A stretch of 64,000 nt of DNA from Curtobacterium luteum. GTDB lineage: Bacteria; Actinomycetota; Actinomycetes; Actinomycetales; Microbacteriaceae. The DNA lies in the NCBI RefSeq assembly GCF_014646995.1, contig NZ_BMOI01000011.1, positions 1-64,000 of the forward strand, given 5' to 3'. Under the pieces are notes generated by a model. It was not told the DNA's origin and did not search any database. It saw only the letters and a program-made list of their open reading frames with translations. The position numbers were made by a program, and so were the translations under genes. Shown here piece after piece: positions 52,418-61,427 of this stretch; position 1 is the first letter of the stretch; each line of letters opens with the position of its first letter.

Positions 52418-53272
52418 TCACGCCGGGCGGAGAGCCACCCGCATGCTGTCCACGCGTTCGGCGATGAGCGGGTCCGCGGACCAGCGCGCCTGCAGGCGAC
52501 CGACGAGCTCCTGCACCGCTGTCTGGTCGAGGCCGGGGACGAGCGCGAGCCCGGCCGTGAGCTCCGCGCCCTGGAAGCGTCCGAGCGGGTCGCCCGGGGC
52601 GAGCTCGACGCGGGCGACGGCGTGCTCCCCGGCGACGGAGCCCGCGAAGGCCTGCGCGACCTCGGGGTCCTCGAAGCAGGGCGTCCACGGCAGGTCCTGC
52701 CCGAGCGCCCACACCGCGGGGCGGCGGAGCACGAACTCGGTCGGCGCGGTCGGGTCGAGCACGACGAGCTGGGTCTCCTCGCTGGCTGCCGCCATCGCCA
52801 CCCGGCGCGACTCGACCGGGACCGGACGGGCGGTCGGGTCCCAGGAGCGCATCGCCTCGACGGAGGTGAAGGCCGGCATCACGGCGCGACCGTCGGGGCC
52901 GGCGACGGTGACGATCGAGAGCTCCTGCGTCTTGTCGACGAGCTTGCCGGTGTCGGTGTGTCCGACGTCCCCGGCCTCGGCGACGAGCGGGATGAGGAGC
53001 CGCGCGGTCCGGAGCGCCGACACGACCGCGGCCTGCGTGGTCCCGTCCGCGACGGCCCGGATCGCGGCGACGAGTGCCGGGTCGGCGAGGCCGTCGTCCT
53101 CGGCGAACGCGGTGTCGTGGTGGTCGAACGTGCGACCCGCCCACGGCAGACCCGCGGAGTCGGCGGCACCGCCGGGCGTGTGGGCGTCGTCGTGCTCGTG
53201 CGCGTCGGGTCCGGTGCCGCGGCCGTTCTCGGGGTCCGGGCCGGTACCGCGGCCGTTCGAGATGCCCGACAC
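52418..53272 (-). CDS. SseB-family protein
   Basis: A 284-residue cytoplasmic protein. The N-terminal 30 residues are Gly/Asp-rich (VSGISNGRGTGPDPENGRGT), then two SseB-like halves: LRTARLLIPLVAEAGDVGHT with VMPAFTSVEAMRSWDPTARP, the SseB_N signature, and a C-terminal domain (QDLPWTPCFEDPEVAQAFAG). Role unknown in actinobacteria. GTG 53272 lies five bases after the hisA stop, so it is probably part of the his operon by read-through. Confidence 0.78.
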   Translation of the reverse strand: MSGISNGRGTGPDPENGRGTGPDAHEHDDAHTPGGAADSAGLPWAGRTFDHHDTAFAEDDGLADPALVAAIRAVADGTTQAAVVSALRTARLLIPLVAEAGDVGHTDTGKLVDKTQELSIVTVAGPDGRAVMPAFTSVEAMRSWDPTARPVPVESRRVAMAAASEETQLVVLDPTAPTEFVLRRPAVWALGQDLPWTPCFEDPEVAQAFAGSVAGEHAVARVELAPGDPLGRFQGAELTAGLALVPGLDQTAVQELVGRLQARWSADPLIAERVDSMRVALRPA

Positions 53273-53277
53273 GGTTG

Positions 53278-54024
53278 CTAGGCCGAGGCGATCTCGAGCG
53301 CGGCCGGGAGCGTGAACGCCCCGGAGTAGAGCGCCTTGCCGATGATCGCGCCCTCCAGGCCGAGGGGCACGAGCTCCCGGAGCGCCACCAGGTCGTCGAG
53401 GGTCGAGATCCCGCCGGAGGCCACGACGGGCTTGTCGGTGCGCTCGCACACCTGTCGGAGGAGGTCGACGTTGGGACCCTGCAGCGTGCCGTCCTTCGTC
53501 ACGTCGGTCACGACGTAGCGCGCACAGCCCGCGGCCTCCAGGCGGTCGAGGACCTCCCACAGGTCGCCCGCGTCCTCCGTCCAGCCACGGCTGGCGAGGG
53601 TCGTCCCGCGGACGTCGAGGCCGACCGCGATCTGGTCGCCGTACTCGCCGATGACCCGGGCCGCCCACGCCGGGTCTTCGAGCGCGGCCGTCCCGAGGTT
53701 CACGCGGGCCGCGCCGGTGGCGAGGGCCGCCTCGAGCGAGGCGTCGTCGCGGATGCCGCCGGACAACTCCACCGCGACGCCCTCGACCTCGTCGATCGCG
53801 CGGGCGATGACCGCACGGTTGTCGCCTCGGCCGAACGCGGCGTCGAGGTCCACGAGGTGGATCCACTCCGCGCCCTGCTCACGCCACGTGCGGGCGGCCG
53901 AGACGGGGTCGCCGTAGGAGGTCTCACTGCCGGCCTCGCCCTGGGTGAGCCGGACGGCCTGGCCGTCGACGACGTCCACGGCGGGCAGGAGGACGAGGGG
54001 CTGGGATGCGGTGCGGTCGGTCAT
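53278..54024 (-). CDS. priA: Phosphoribosyl isomerase HisA/PriA
   Basis: Catalyses ProFAR isomerisation in histidine synthesis and, in actinobacteria, often PRA isomerisation in tryptophan synthesis. The 248-residue TIM barrel has [15 protein letters not shown] with the catalytic Asp, [42 protein letters not shown] (second Asp) and [13 protein letters not shown]. No separate trpF is seen nearby, but one may lie elsewhere. It follows hisH by 94 bp. Confidence 0.94.
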   Translation of the reverse strand: MTDRTASQPLVLLPAVDVVDGQAVRLTQGEAGSETSYGDPVSAARTWREQGAEWIHLVDLDAAFGRGDNRAVIARAIDEVEGVAVELSGGIRDDASLEAALATGAARVNLGTAALEDPAWAARVIGEYGDQIAVGLDVRGTTLASRGWTEDAGDLWEVLDRLEAAGCARYVVTDVTKDGTLQGPNVDLLRQVCERTDKPVVASGGISTLDDLVALRELVPLGLEGAIIGKALYSGAFTLPAALEIASA

Positions 54025-54118
54025 GGTCCTGTCGGGGTCGCGGTGTGCGTCGTGCTCGGGGCCGTGCGGTCATCGGGATCGGCGGTGCGGGCCGCCGCGC
54101 GTCGTGCCGACGGCTGGG

Positions 54119-54754
54119 TCAGAGGGTGTCCACCCAGTTGCGGAGGAGCTGGATGCCGGCCTCGCCGGACTTCTCCGGGTGGAACTGGGTGGCGGTGAGC
54201 GGGCCGTTCTCGACGGCGGCGACGAACCGCTGGCCGTGGTCCGCCCAGGTCAGGCGCGGTGCACGGAACGGGCCGTACGCCTCGAGCGGGAAGTCGGTCA
54301 CGCCGTAGGAGTGCACGAAGTAGAACCGCTCGTCACGCAGCCCGTCGAACAGCACGGAGTCCTCCGGCGCCTCGACGGTGTTCCAGCCCATGTGCGGCAG
54401 GACCTCGGCCTGGATCTCCTGGACGGTCCCCGGCCACTGCCCGAGCCCCTCGACGTCGACACCGCGCTCGACCCCGCGGGAGAACAACACCTGCATGCCG
54501 ACGCAGATGCCGAGCACCGGACGGCCCCCGGCGAGCCGGTGGTCGACGATCTCGCCGCCCTGGACGCTCTCGAGCTGGTCGATCACGGCGCCGAACGCGC
54601 CGACGCCCGGGACGAGCAGCCCGTCGGCGTCGAGTGCCGTGCGCTTGTCGGCGCTGAGGGTGACCGCGGCTCCGGCGCGCTCGAGGGCCTTGGCTGCCGA
54701 GTGGACGTTCCCCGAGCCGTAGTCGAGGACGACGACGTTCGGCTTCGCGGTCAC
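54119..54754 (-). CDS. hisH: Imidazole glycerol phosphate synthase subunit HisH
   Basis: The glutaminase subunit that feeds ammonia to HisF. The 211-residue type I glutamine amidotransferase has [20 protein letters not shown], nucleophile Cys in [11 protein letters not shown] (about 85), and His/Glu in [14 protein letters not shown] 54754 overlaps the hisB stop in a GTGA junction. HisF is not in the window. Confidence 0.96.
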   Translation of the reverse strand: MTAKPNVVVLDYGSGNVHSAAKALERAGAAVTLSADKRTALDADGLLVPGVGAFGAVIDQLESVQGGEIVDHRLAGGRPVLGICVGMQVLFSRGVERGVDVEGLGQWPGTVQEIQAEVLPHMGWNTVEAPEDSVLFDGLRDERFYFVHSYGVTDFPLEAYGPFRAPRLTWADHGQRFVAAVENGPLTATQFHPEKSGEAGIQLLRNWVDTL

Positions 54755-55353
54755 AGTGTGCCCTTCGTGCTCGGGATGCCGTCGACGCGCGGGTCGAGCT
54801 CGACGGCCTTCCGCATCGCGCGGGCGAACGCCTTGAACTCGGCCTCGGCGATGTGGTGCGGGTCGCGACCGCCGAGCACACGGACGTGCACCGTGATGCC
54901 GGCGTTCACCGTGATGGCCTCGAACACGTGGCGGACGAGCGACCCGGTGAAGTGGCCGCCGATCCGGTGGAAGGCGAAGCCGTCGGGCTCCCCCGTGTGC
55001 ACGAGGAACGGTCGGCCGGAGACGTCGACGACGGCCTGCGCGAGTGCCTCGTCGAGCGGGACGAGCGCGTCGCCGTACCGACCGATGCCGGAACGGTCGC
55101 CCAGGGCCTGGCGGAGCGCCTGCCCGAGCACGATGCCGGTGTCCTCGACGGTGTGGTGGGCGTCGATGTCGGTGTCGCCCGTCGACCGCACACGGAGGTC
55201 GATGAGCGAGTGCTTGCTGAACGCCGTCAGCATGTGGTCGAAGAACGGCACGCTCGTCGAGATGTCGGAGGAGCCGGTGCCGTCGAGGTCGAGCTCGAGC
55301 TCGATGCTCGACTCGCTCGTGCTCCGGCTGATCGAGGCGGTGCGGGCGGTCAT
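54751..55353 (-). CDS. hisB: Imidazoleglycerol-phosphate dehydratase HisB
   Basis: Dehydrates imidazole glycerol phosphate. The 200-residue protein shows the manganese-binding repeats [48 protein letters not shown] and [18 protein letters not shown]. It overlaps the hisC stop (ATGA) and is translationally coupled; a TAGGGT (55360-55365) exactly six bases before the ATG could give an extra internal leaderless start. Confidence 0.97.
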   Translation of the reverse strand: MTARTASISRSTSESSIELELDLDGTGSSDISTSVPFFDHMLTAFSKHSLIDLRVRSTGDTDIDAHHTVEDTGIVLGQALRQALGDRSGIGRYGDALVPLDEALAQAVVDVSGRPFLVHTGEPDGFAFHRIGGHFTGSLVRHVFEAITVNAGITVHVRVLGGRDPHHIAEAEFKAFARAMRKAVELDPRVDGIPSTKGTL

Positions 55354-56474
55354 GCCTCAACCCTAACCGGGGGCTGCACGGCGGCCACACGGCGCATCGC
55401 GTCGAGGAAGGCCGTCGTCTCCTCGGCCGTCCCCGCGCTCACCCGGAGGTGGTTCGGGATGCCGAGGTCGCGCACGATGACGTCCTGCTCGAGGAGCGCC
55501 TCGAACGCGGCGTGCGGGTCGGCCACGCCGCCGAACAGGACGAAGTTCGACCAGGACTCGTACGTCCGGTAGCCCATCGCCTGGAGCTCGGTCACCATCC
55601 GGTCGCGCTGCTGCTTGATGTCGTCGACCATCGCGAGCATCGCCGGGGCGTGTCGGAGCGCGGCGACCGCGGCCGCCTGCGTGAGGGCAGAGAGGTGGTA
55701 CGGCAGCCGCACGAGCCGGATCGCGTCGATCACGGCGGGGTGCGCGGCGAGGTACCCGACGCGCGCGCCGGCGAACGCGAACGCCTTGCTCATCGTGCGG
55801 GAGACGACGAGTCGCTCACGACCCGGCAGGAGCGTCAGGGCGCTGGGCGCATCGTCCGGCATGAACTCCGCGTAGGCCTCGTCGACCATCACGATGCCGT
55901 CGGTCGCGTCGTAGGCCGCGGCGATGGTCTCGATGGGCAGGGGCGTGCCCGTGGGGTTGTTCGGCCCGCAGAGGAACACGATGTCCGGCTGGTGCTCGGC
56001 GATCGCCGCGGTGACCGTCTCGGGCGAGATCCCGAACTCGGCGTCGCGCTCCGCCGGGACCCAACGGGTTCCGGTCCCCGAGGCGAGGATCGAGTGCATC
56101 GAGTAGGTGGGCGGGAAGCCGAGGACGCTCCGCCCCGGGCCGCCGAACGCCTGGAGGAGCTGCTGCAGCACCTCGTTCGAGCCGTTCGCAGCCCAGAGGT
56201 GGTCCGGGGTCAGCAGCTGCTCGCCCTCGAGGCCCGCGTTGAGGTAGTCGGTGAGTGAACGGCGCAGCTCGGTGAACTCACGGTCGGGGTACCGGTTGAC
56301 CGTGGCGAGGGCGTGCCGGATCGATTCGACGATGTCCTCAGCGACCTCGGCCGGCACCGGATGCGTGTTCTCGTTGACGTTCAACTGGACGCGCACATGC
56401 TTCTGCGGAGCACCGTAGGGGCTCTGCCCGCGCAGGTCGTCTCGGATCGGGAGGTCTTCGAGCGTGAATGCCAC
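55350..56474 (-). CDS. hisC: Histidinol-phosphate aminotransferase HisC
   Basis: A 374-residue PLP enzyme that aminates imidazole acetol phosphate. Typical segments are [47 protein letters not shown] and the PLP lysine in [20 protein letters not shown] 56474 is chosen: TACGAT (56481-56486) ends six bases upstream and nothing else in frame starts earlier than low-complexity sequence. First gene of the his operon. Confidence 0.96.
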   Translation of the reverse strand: MAFTLEDLPIRDDLRGQSPYGAPQKHVRVQLNVNENTHPVPAEVAEDIVESIRHALATVNRYPDREFTELRRSLTDYLNAGLEGEQLLTPDHLWAANGSNEVLQQLLQAFGGPGRSVLGFPPTYSMHSILASGTGTRWVPAERDAEFGISPETVTAAIAEHQPDIVFLCGPNNPTGTPLPIETIAAAYDATDGIVMVDEAYAEFMPDDAPSALTLLPGRERLVVSRTMSKAFAFAGARVGYLAAHPAVIDAIRLVRLPYHLSALTQAAAVAALRHAPAMLAMVDDIKQQRDRMVTELQAMGYRTYESWSNFVLFGGVADPHAAFEALLEQDVIVRDLGIPNHLRVSAGTAEETTAFLDAMRRVAAVQPPVRVEA

Positions 56475-56480
56475 CGATCC

Positions 56481-56486
56481 ATCGTA
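56481..56486 (-). promoter_or_regulatory. -10 box TACGAT of the his operon, leaderless
   Basis: TACGAT on the minus strand, six bases before GTG 56474. No attenuator or His-codon leader peptide is seen upstream. Confidence 0.5.
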
Positions 56487-56559
56487 GGCCGCGACGGCAC
56501 CACGGAGACCGGCCGTCCGGACGGTCACGCCGCTGCGGTCAGCGCGCGTCGGCGTCAGG

Positions 56560-56934
56560 TCAGCGCGCGTCGGCGTACTTCGCCGGGATCGAGATCGTCT
56601 GCCCGGCCTGCAGCCCGGCACCGTCGAGCGCGTTGAGGGAGACGACGTCCTGCACGAAGTCGCGCGGGTCGGCGTTCGGCGCGGTCTGCTCGGCCAGCTC
56701 CCAGAGCGTCTCGCCGGGCTGGATCGTGACCGTCTCGAAGTGGGCGGACCCGCTGCCGGCGGCATCGCCGGCCGACGCCCGACCGCCGTTGAGCACCGCG
56801 AGCGCGACGATGAGGAGGATCGGGAGCGCGGCGAGCGTCGTCAGGACGAACCGTCCACGGCGCGTCAGGCGCAGGCGCGTACGCACGGCGGGAGCCGCGT
56901 GACGCTGGGGTTCAGCGATGGCGATGGTGCTCAT
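56560..56934 (-). CDS. LysM-domain SOS cell-division inhibitor (YneA/DivS/ChiZ-like)
   Basis: A 124-residue protein with one membrane helix (FVLTTLAALPILLIVALAVL, about 31-50) and a C-terminal LysM domain (VTIQPGETLWELAEQTAPN, GLQAGQTISIPAKYA). It is divergent from lexA, and an SOS-box-like CGAAACTATGTTCG lies 42 bases before its ATG. This order matches the SOS-induced division suppressors next to lexA in Bacillus, Corynebacterium and Mycobacterium; the role is inferred from that context. Confidence 0.85.
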   Translation of the reverse strand: MSTIAIAEPQRHAAPAVRTRLRLTRRGRFVLTTLAALPILLIVALAVLNGGRASAGDAAGSGSAHFETVTIQPGETLWELAEQTAPNADPRDFVQDVVSLNALDGAGLQAGQTISIPAKYADAR

Positions 56935-56975
56935 GTCGTTCTTGCCTTCCCGTTCGGTGATCCGAAGTCGTGTAC

Positions 56976-56989
56976 CGAACATAGTTTCG
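56976..56989. promoter_or_regulatory. SOS (LexA) box of the LysM gene
   Basis: On the minus strand CGAAACTATGTTCG differs from the actinobacterial LexA consensus CGAAC-N4-GTTCG at one position. It lies 42 bases upstream of the LysM start. Confidence 0.75.
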
Positions 56990-57048
56990 AATCCAGCGGC
57001 GCACAAGCCCCCGGAGGGGATTTCTGCGTGGATTCGTCGCGACACGCT

Positions 57049-57062
57049 CGAACAGGTGTTTG
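57049..57062. promoter_or_regulatory. SOS (LexA) box of lexA
   Basis: CGAACAGGTGTTTG differs from CGAAC-N4-GTTCG at one base. It overlaps the -35 element of the lexA promoter, so LexA would repress its own gene. Confidence 0.78.
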
Positions 57063-57088
57063 TCCGGGCTGCGGCGGTCGGATACTGT
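57060..57088 (+). promoter_or_regulatory. lexA promoter (-35 TTGTCC, -10 TACTGT)
   Basis: TTGTCC (57060-57065), 17 bases, TACTGT (57083-57088). Unlike most genes here, lexA then has a leader of about 75 bases. Confidence 0.55.
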
Positions 57089-57170
57089 TTCGACCGACTG
57101 GGACAAGTCAACCGGGGACCACCGACATTCCCGCCGGACGGCATCCCGCACCGACGAAGGGTGAGACGAC

Positions 57171-57815
57171 GTGGCGGACGAACTGCGTGGCCAGAAGCCG
57201 CTGACGGCGAAGCAGCAGGCGATCCTCGACGCCATCCGCGCGTCGATCGCCAGCCGGGGCTACCCGCCGAGCATGCGGGAGATCGGCGACGCCGCCGGGC
57301 TCTCATCGCTGTCGAGCGTCTCCCACCAGCTCGGCCAGCTCGAGCTCGGCGGCTGGATCCGCCGCGACCCGAACCGTCCCCGTGCGCTCGAGGTCCTGGT
57401 CGACGAGCCGACGACCGACGCCGACGGCCCCGACGTCGACGCGACGACGCTCGTACCGCTCGTCGGGCGGATCGCCGCGGGTGTGCCCATCACGGCCGAG
57501 CAGCACGTCGACGAGATCATCCCGCTCCCCCGGCAGCTCGTCGGCACCGGTGACCTCTTCATGCTCAAGGTCGTCGGCGAGTCGATGATCGACGCGGCGA
57601 TCTGCGACGGCGACTGGGTGGTCGTCCGGTCGCAGCAGACCGCGGAGAACGGTGACGTCGTCGCCGCGATGCTCGACGAGGAGGCCACGGTGAAGGTCTT
57701 CCGGCAGCGTGACGGGCACACGTGGCTGCTCCCGCGCAACTCGGCGTTCGAGCCGATCCTCGGCGACGCGGCGACGGTGCTCGGCAAGGTCGTCGCGGTC
57801 CTCCGCTCGATCTGA
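57171..57815 (+). CDS. lexA: SOS repressor LexA
   Basis: A 214-residue self-cleaving repressor of the SOS regulon. The N-terminal winged helix is at about 10-70 ([40 protein letters not shown]), the cleavage site is Ala103-Gly104 (RIAAGVPI), and the catalytic dyad is Ser138 (GESMIDAAI) and Lys175 (ATVKVFR). GTG start with AGGGTGAGACGAC upstream. Confidence 0.97.
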   Translation: MADELRGQKPLTAKQQAILDAIRASIASRGYPPSMREIGDAAGLSSLSSVSHQLGQLELGGWIRRDPNRPRALEVLVDEPTTDADGPDVDATTLVPLVGRIAAGVPITAEQHVDEIIPLPRQLVGTGDLFMLKVVGESMIDAAICDGDWVVVRSQQTAENGDVVAAMLDEEATVKVFRQRDGHTWLLPRNSAFEPILGDAATVLGKVVAVLRSI

Positions 57816-57885
57816 CCCGTCGCGCGGCTCGAGGGCAGGTCCGGGCTCCGGCGCGGGCCGACCGGGCTGGCTCCAGGAACAACCC

Positions 57886-57927
57886 AAGCCGGTCCGAACC
57901 ACGTGATGACGTGGCTCGGACCGGCTT
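57886..57927. terminator. 19-bp-stem terminator between lexA and hflX
   Basis: AAGCCGGTCCGAACCACGT (57886-57904) pairs with 57909-57927 with one mismatch around GATG. It lies between two convergent genes and can serve both. Downstream (57983-58003) is a further copy of GCCTCCAGGC. Confidence 0.85.
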
Positions 57928-58025
57928 CCGTTGTGCGGCGCCCAACGGAACCGCTCGGTCACCGTGGGTCGCGAGACGGACGCGACCCGAGCCTCCAGGC
58001 CGGAGCGCGCAGGCGCGTCAGCACG

Positions 58026-59567
58026 TCAGGACGCGACCGGCGTGACCACGAACGGGTCGAGCTCCGCGACCTGCCGCTGGAACACCCGCACGTGCAGGCG
58101 GGTGCCGTCCTCGACGTAGTCGACCGACTCCACCGCACCGGCGTCGTGCAGCGAGGACACGAGGTCCCCGCGGTCGTACGGGATCACCACGGTGAGGTCG
58201 ACGTCGGGCTCGGGCAGCCGGTCCTCGATGGCGGCGAGCAGCTCGGCGATCCCCTCGCCCGTCCGTGCCGACACGAAGACGGCGTCCGGGACGAGTCCGA
58301 CGAGCACGAGCCGCTGCGACTCGTCGATGAGGTCCGACTTGTTGAACGCGACGACCTCCGGGATCTCGCGGGCACCGACGTCGCCGATGACCTCGCGGAC
58401 GGTCGCGAGCTGCGCGGCAGGGTCCGGGTGGGAGCCGTCGACGACGTGCACGATGACGTCGGCCTCGCCCACTTCCTCGAGCGTCGACCGGAACGCCTCG
58501 ACCAGCTGGTGCGGCAGGTTCCGGACGAAGCCGACGGTGTCCACGAACGTGAACTCGCGGCCCTTCGCGCTCTCGGTCCGGCGGACCGTGGCGTCCAGCG
58601 TGGCGAACAGCTGGTTCTGCACCAGCACGCCCGCGCTCGTCAGGCGGTTGAGCAGCGAGGACTTGCCGGCGTTCGTGTAGCCGGCGATCGCGACGCTCGG
58701 CACGTCGTTGCGGTGCCGGTCGGCGCGCTTGGCCTCACGTGCCGGGCGGAAGCCGGCGATCTGCCGCCGGAGCTTCGACATCCGCGTGTGGATGCGCCGA
58801 CGATCGAGCTCGATCTTCGTCTCACCCGGACCGCGGGAACCCATGCCCGCACCGCCGGAGACCTGACCACCGGCCTGTCGGGACATCGACTCACCCCACC
58901 CGCGCAGACGCGGGAGCAGGTACTGCAGCTGCGCGAGCTCGACCTGCGCCTTGCCCTCGCGGGTCTTGGCGTGCTGGCTGAAGATGTCGAGGATCACGGC
59001 CGTGCGGTCGATGACCTTGACCTTGACGACGTCCTCGAGCGCACGGCGTTGGGACGGCGCGAGCTCGGTGTCCGCGATCACGGTGTCCGCGCCGGTGGCC
59101 TTCACGATCATCGCGAGTTCCTCGGCCTTGCCCTTGCCGAGGTAGGTCGCGGGGTCGGGGTTCGGCCGGCGCTGGAGGAGCCCGTCGAGCACCACGGCAC
59201 CGGCGGTCTCGGCGAGGGCGGCGAGCTCACGCAGCGAGTTCTCGGCGTCCTGCGCGTCGCCCTGGGGGTACACGCCGATGAGGACGACCTGCTCGAGCCG
59301 GAGCTGCCGGTACTCGACCTCGGTGACGTCCTGGAGTTCGGTGGACAGGCCCGTGACGCGGCGGAGGGCCGCCCGGTCCTCGCGGTCGTACTGGTCGCCG
59401 TCGCCCGTCCAGCCGTGGTCGTCCACGGAGCGGGTCTGGATCGCCTGGGCCGGGGCGAAGATCGAAGAAGAAGCGCGCTGGTCGGCGTTGCGCAGCACGC
59501 GTTCGACGACACCGTCGGCGCTGTCGTCGTGGGACTGGTGGTCGGTCTGCTGAGGGGTATCCGTCAT
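58026..59567 (-). CDS. hflX: Ribosome-associated GTPase HflX
   Basis: A 513-residue GTPase that splits stalled or hibernating ribosomes. The HflX-specific N-domain contains LLQRRPNPDPATYLGKGKAE, with GAGMGSRGPGETKIELDRRR before the G domain; the P-loop is AGYTNAGKSSLLNRL, then DTVGFVRNLPHQLVEAFRST and FNKSD. ATG 59567 is chosen over an in-frame start at 59603. Confidence 0.96.
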   Translation of the reverse strand: MTDTPQQTDHQSHDDSADGVVERVLRNADQRASSSIFAPAQAIQTRSVDDHGWTGDGDQYDREDRAALRRVTGLSTELQDVTEVEYRQLRLEQVVLIGVYPQGDAQDAENSLRELAALAETAGAVVLDGLLQRRPNPDPATYLGKGKAEELAMIVKATGADTVIADTELAPSQRRALEDVVKVKVIDRTAVILDIFSQHAKTREGKAQVELAQLQYLLPRLRGWGESMSRQAGGQVSGGAGMGSRGPGETKIELDRRRIHTRMSKLRRQIAGFRPAREAKRADRHRNDVPSVAIAGYTNAGKSSLLNRLTSAGVLVQNQLFATLDATVRRTESAKGREFTFVDTVGFVRNLPHQLVEAFRSTLEEVGEADVIVHVVDGSHPDPAAQLATVREVIGDVGAREIPEVVAFNKSDLIDESQRLVLVGLVPDAVFVSARTGEGIAELLAAIEDRLPEPDVDLTVVIPYDRGDLVSSLHDAGAVESVDYVEDGTRLHVRVFQRQVAELDPFVVTPVAS

Positions 59568-59616
59568 CCTGTCCACAGGGTACCTCCGCCACGCCCGGGA
59601 CACACGGGTGAGCCGC

Positions 59617-59622
59617 TACGGT
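59617..59622 (+). promoter_or_regulatory. -10 box TACGGT of the RsmC-like methyltransferase, leaderless
   Basis: TACGGT ends six bases before ATG 59629; no Shine-Dalgarno between. Confidence 0.45.
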
Positions 59623-59628
59623 TCATCC

Positions 59629-60240
59629 ATGGCGAACGACCACTACTTCTCCGCCAACCCCTCGTCGGAGCTCCGCGAGCGCCAGGTGCACGTCACGCTC
59701 GCCGGTCGCGACCTCACCCTGGCGACCGCGGCCGGGGTCTTCAGCCCCGACGGTGTCGACCGGGGCACCCGGGTCCTCCTCGGCTCGGTGCCGCCGCCGG
59801 CGGACTCCGGGGCGCTCCTGGACGTCGGCTGCGGCTGGGGTCCGATCGCGATCACGATGGCGCTCGAGTCGCCCGAGGCCGAGGTGTGGGGCGTCGACGT
59901 CAACGAGCGCGTGCTCGGCCTGGCCCGCTCCAACGCCGCCACCGCGGGGGCGACGAACGTCACGGTCGCCCTGCCCGACGAGGTCCCCGCCGACCTGCGC
60001 TTCCGCACGATCTGGTCGAACCCGCCCATCCGGGTCGGCAAGGACGAGCTGCACGACATCCTGCTGACCTGGCTGCCCCGGCTCGAGGTCGGCGGCGACG
60101 CCTGGCTGGTCGTGTCCAAGGACCTCGGCGGCGACTCGCTGCAACGCTGGCTGCGCGACACGCTCGACGACGCCTTCACGGTGACGCGAGCGTCGACCGA
60201 CAAGGGCTTCCGCGTCATCCGGGTGCAGCGCGGCGCGTAG
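59629..60240 (+). CDS. RsmC-like methyltransferase
   Basis: A 203-residue SAM-dependent methyltransferase of the RsmC/RlmG type. It begins ANDHYFSANPSSELRERQV, the usual N-terminus of this group, with motif I ALLDVGCGWGPIAITMALES (about 64-83) and the NPP motif in WSNPPIRVGKDELHDIL, typical of N2-guanine or N-specific rRNA enzymes. The short, single-domain form is common in actinobacteria. The target base is not proven. Confidence 0.85.
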   Translation: MANDHYFSANPSSELRERQVHVTLAGRDLTLATAAGVFSPDGVDRGTRVLLGSVPPPADSGALLDVGCGWGPIAITMALESPEAEVWGVDVNERVLGLARSNAATAGATNVTVALPDEVPADLRFRTIWSNPPIRVGKDELHDILLTWLPRLEVGGDAWLVVSKDLGGDSLQRWLRDTLDDAFTVTRASTDKGFRVIRVQRGA

Positions 60241-60273
60241 AGACGGGGCCGCGCGCTCCGCGCGTCCCGGACT

Positions 60274-60321
60274 GGAGGCCCGTGGAGCGTCACCGACGTC
60301 GGTGCCGCACCACGGGCCTCC
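60274..60321. terminator. Nested palindrome of the GGAGGCCCGTGG family
   Basis: GGAGGCCCGTGG (60274-60285) pairs with CCACGGGCCTCC (60310-60321). Inside the loop lies a perfect 14-bp palindrome CACCGACGTCGGTG (60291-60304). It follows the plus-strand methyltransferase stop by about 35 bases. The rest of this 296-bp convergent gap (to 60536) has short CGTCACGATCGT-like repeats and no gene. Confidence 0.75.
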
Positions 60322-60536
60322 TGGCTGTGGCGAGGCCGCCCGTCGATCACGCTCCCGCACACGTCGCGATCGTCGCTCGCACGTCACGATCGTCGCGTGG
60401 CCGACTCGCGTCGCGTCGCGTCGCGAGTCGGGCACGCGACGATACCCGGAACCGACACCGAACCGCGGGCTCCGCCTGGTTCGACGTCGGGATCCCAGTC
60501 CGTGAGCGCACTGAGGTCCGCGTCCGGACCCGCCCG

Positions 60537-61427
60537 TCAGACTGTGAGGTCGCCCGAGAACACGAGCTCGGCCGGCCCGGACAGTGCGACGTGCTCGCCG
60601 TCCTCCGCCGCGAACATCCGCACCGTGACGGCCCCGCCCGGGACCCGCACCCGCCAGGTGTCGGGCGCACCGGATCCGACCCAGTAGCGCGTCGCGAGGG
60701 CCGCCGCGACCGCGCCCGTCCCGCACGACAGCGTCTCGCCGCTGCCGCGCTCGTGGACCCGCATGGTGATCTCGCCGACGCCGTCGTTGATGAGCGGCTC
60801 GCCCGGCAGGACGAACTCGACGTTCGCGCCGGACTCGGGGGCCGGGTCGAGCACCGGCACGTAGGTGAGGTCGAGGTCGGCGAGCTCGTCCTCCGTCGCG
60901 ACGGCGACCACGACGTGCGGGTTGCCGACGTCGATCCCGACACCGGGCCGGGCGCCGTCGAGGTTCTTCGCCCGGACGAGCACGTCGTCAGCCCCGCTGC
61001 CCTCGATCCCGAGGCGCCACCGCCCCAGGTCGGCCTGGAAGCCGTTCGTCGTCCGCTGGATGTCCACGAGGCCCTTGCGACTGCCGACCGTCAGCGTCTC
61101 CCCCGGTGCGAGGTCGACCAGGCCGGACTCCGTGAGGTAGCGCGCGAACACCCGGATGCCGTTGCCGCACATCTCGGCGACCGAGCCGTCGGCGTTGTGG
61201 TAGTCCATGAACCACACCGCTGCGGGGTCCTCCGCGACGAGCGCACGACCCTCTGCCAGGGACTCGGAGCGCACCGCGCGGATGACGCCGTCCCCGCCCA
61301 CACCGAACCGGCGGTCCGCGATGGCGCGGATGCGCTCGGGGGTGAGGTCGACGGTGGCGTCGGGGTCGGCGAACAGGACGAAGTCGTTGCCGGTCCCCTG
61401 GCCCTTCGTGAAGTGCAGCTCGGTCAC
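60537..61427 (-). CDS. dapF: Diaminopimelate epimerase DapF
   Basis: Converts LL- to meso-diaminopimelate for lysine and peptidoglycan synthesis. The 296-residue protein has the two catalytic cysteines in [14 protein letters not shown] (about 86) and [14 protein letters not shown] (about 236), and the start [17 protein letters not shown] 61427 overlaps the miaA stop in a GTGA junction; a TAGGAT (61434-61439) six bases upstream suggests an internal leaderless promoter too. Confidence 0.97.
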   Translation of the reverse strand: MTELHFTKGQGTGNDFVLFADPDATVDLTPERIRAIADRRFGVGGDGVIRAVRSESLAEGRALVAEDPAAVWFMDYHNADGSVAEMCGNGIRVFARYLTESGLVDLAPGETLTVGSRKGLVDIQRTTNGFQADLGRWRLGIEGSGADDVLVRAKNLDGARPGVGIDVGNPHVVVAVATEDELADLDLTYVPVLDPAPESGANVEFVLPGEPLINDGVGEITMRVHERGSGETLSCGTGAVAAALATRYWVGSGAPDTWRVRVPGGAVTVRMFAAEDGEHVALSGPAELVFSGDLTV

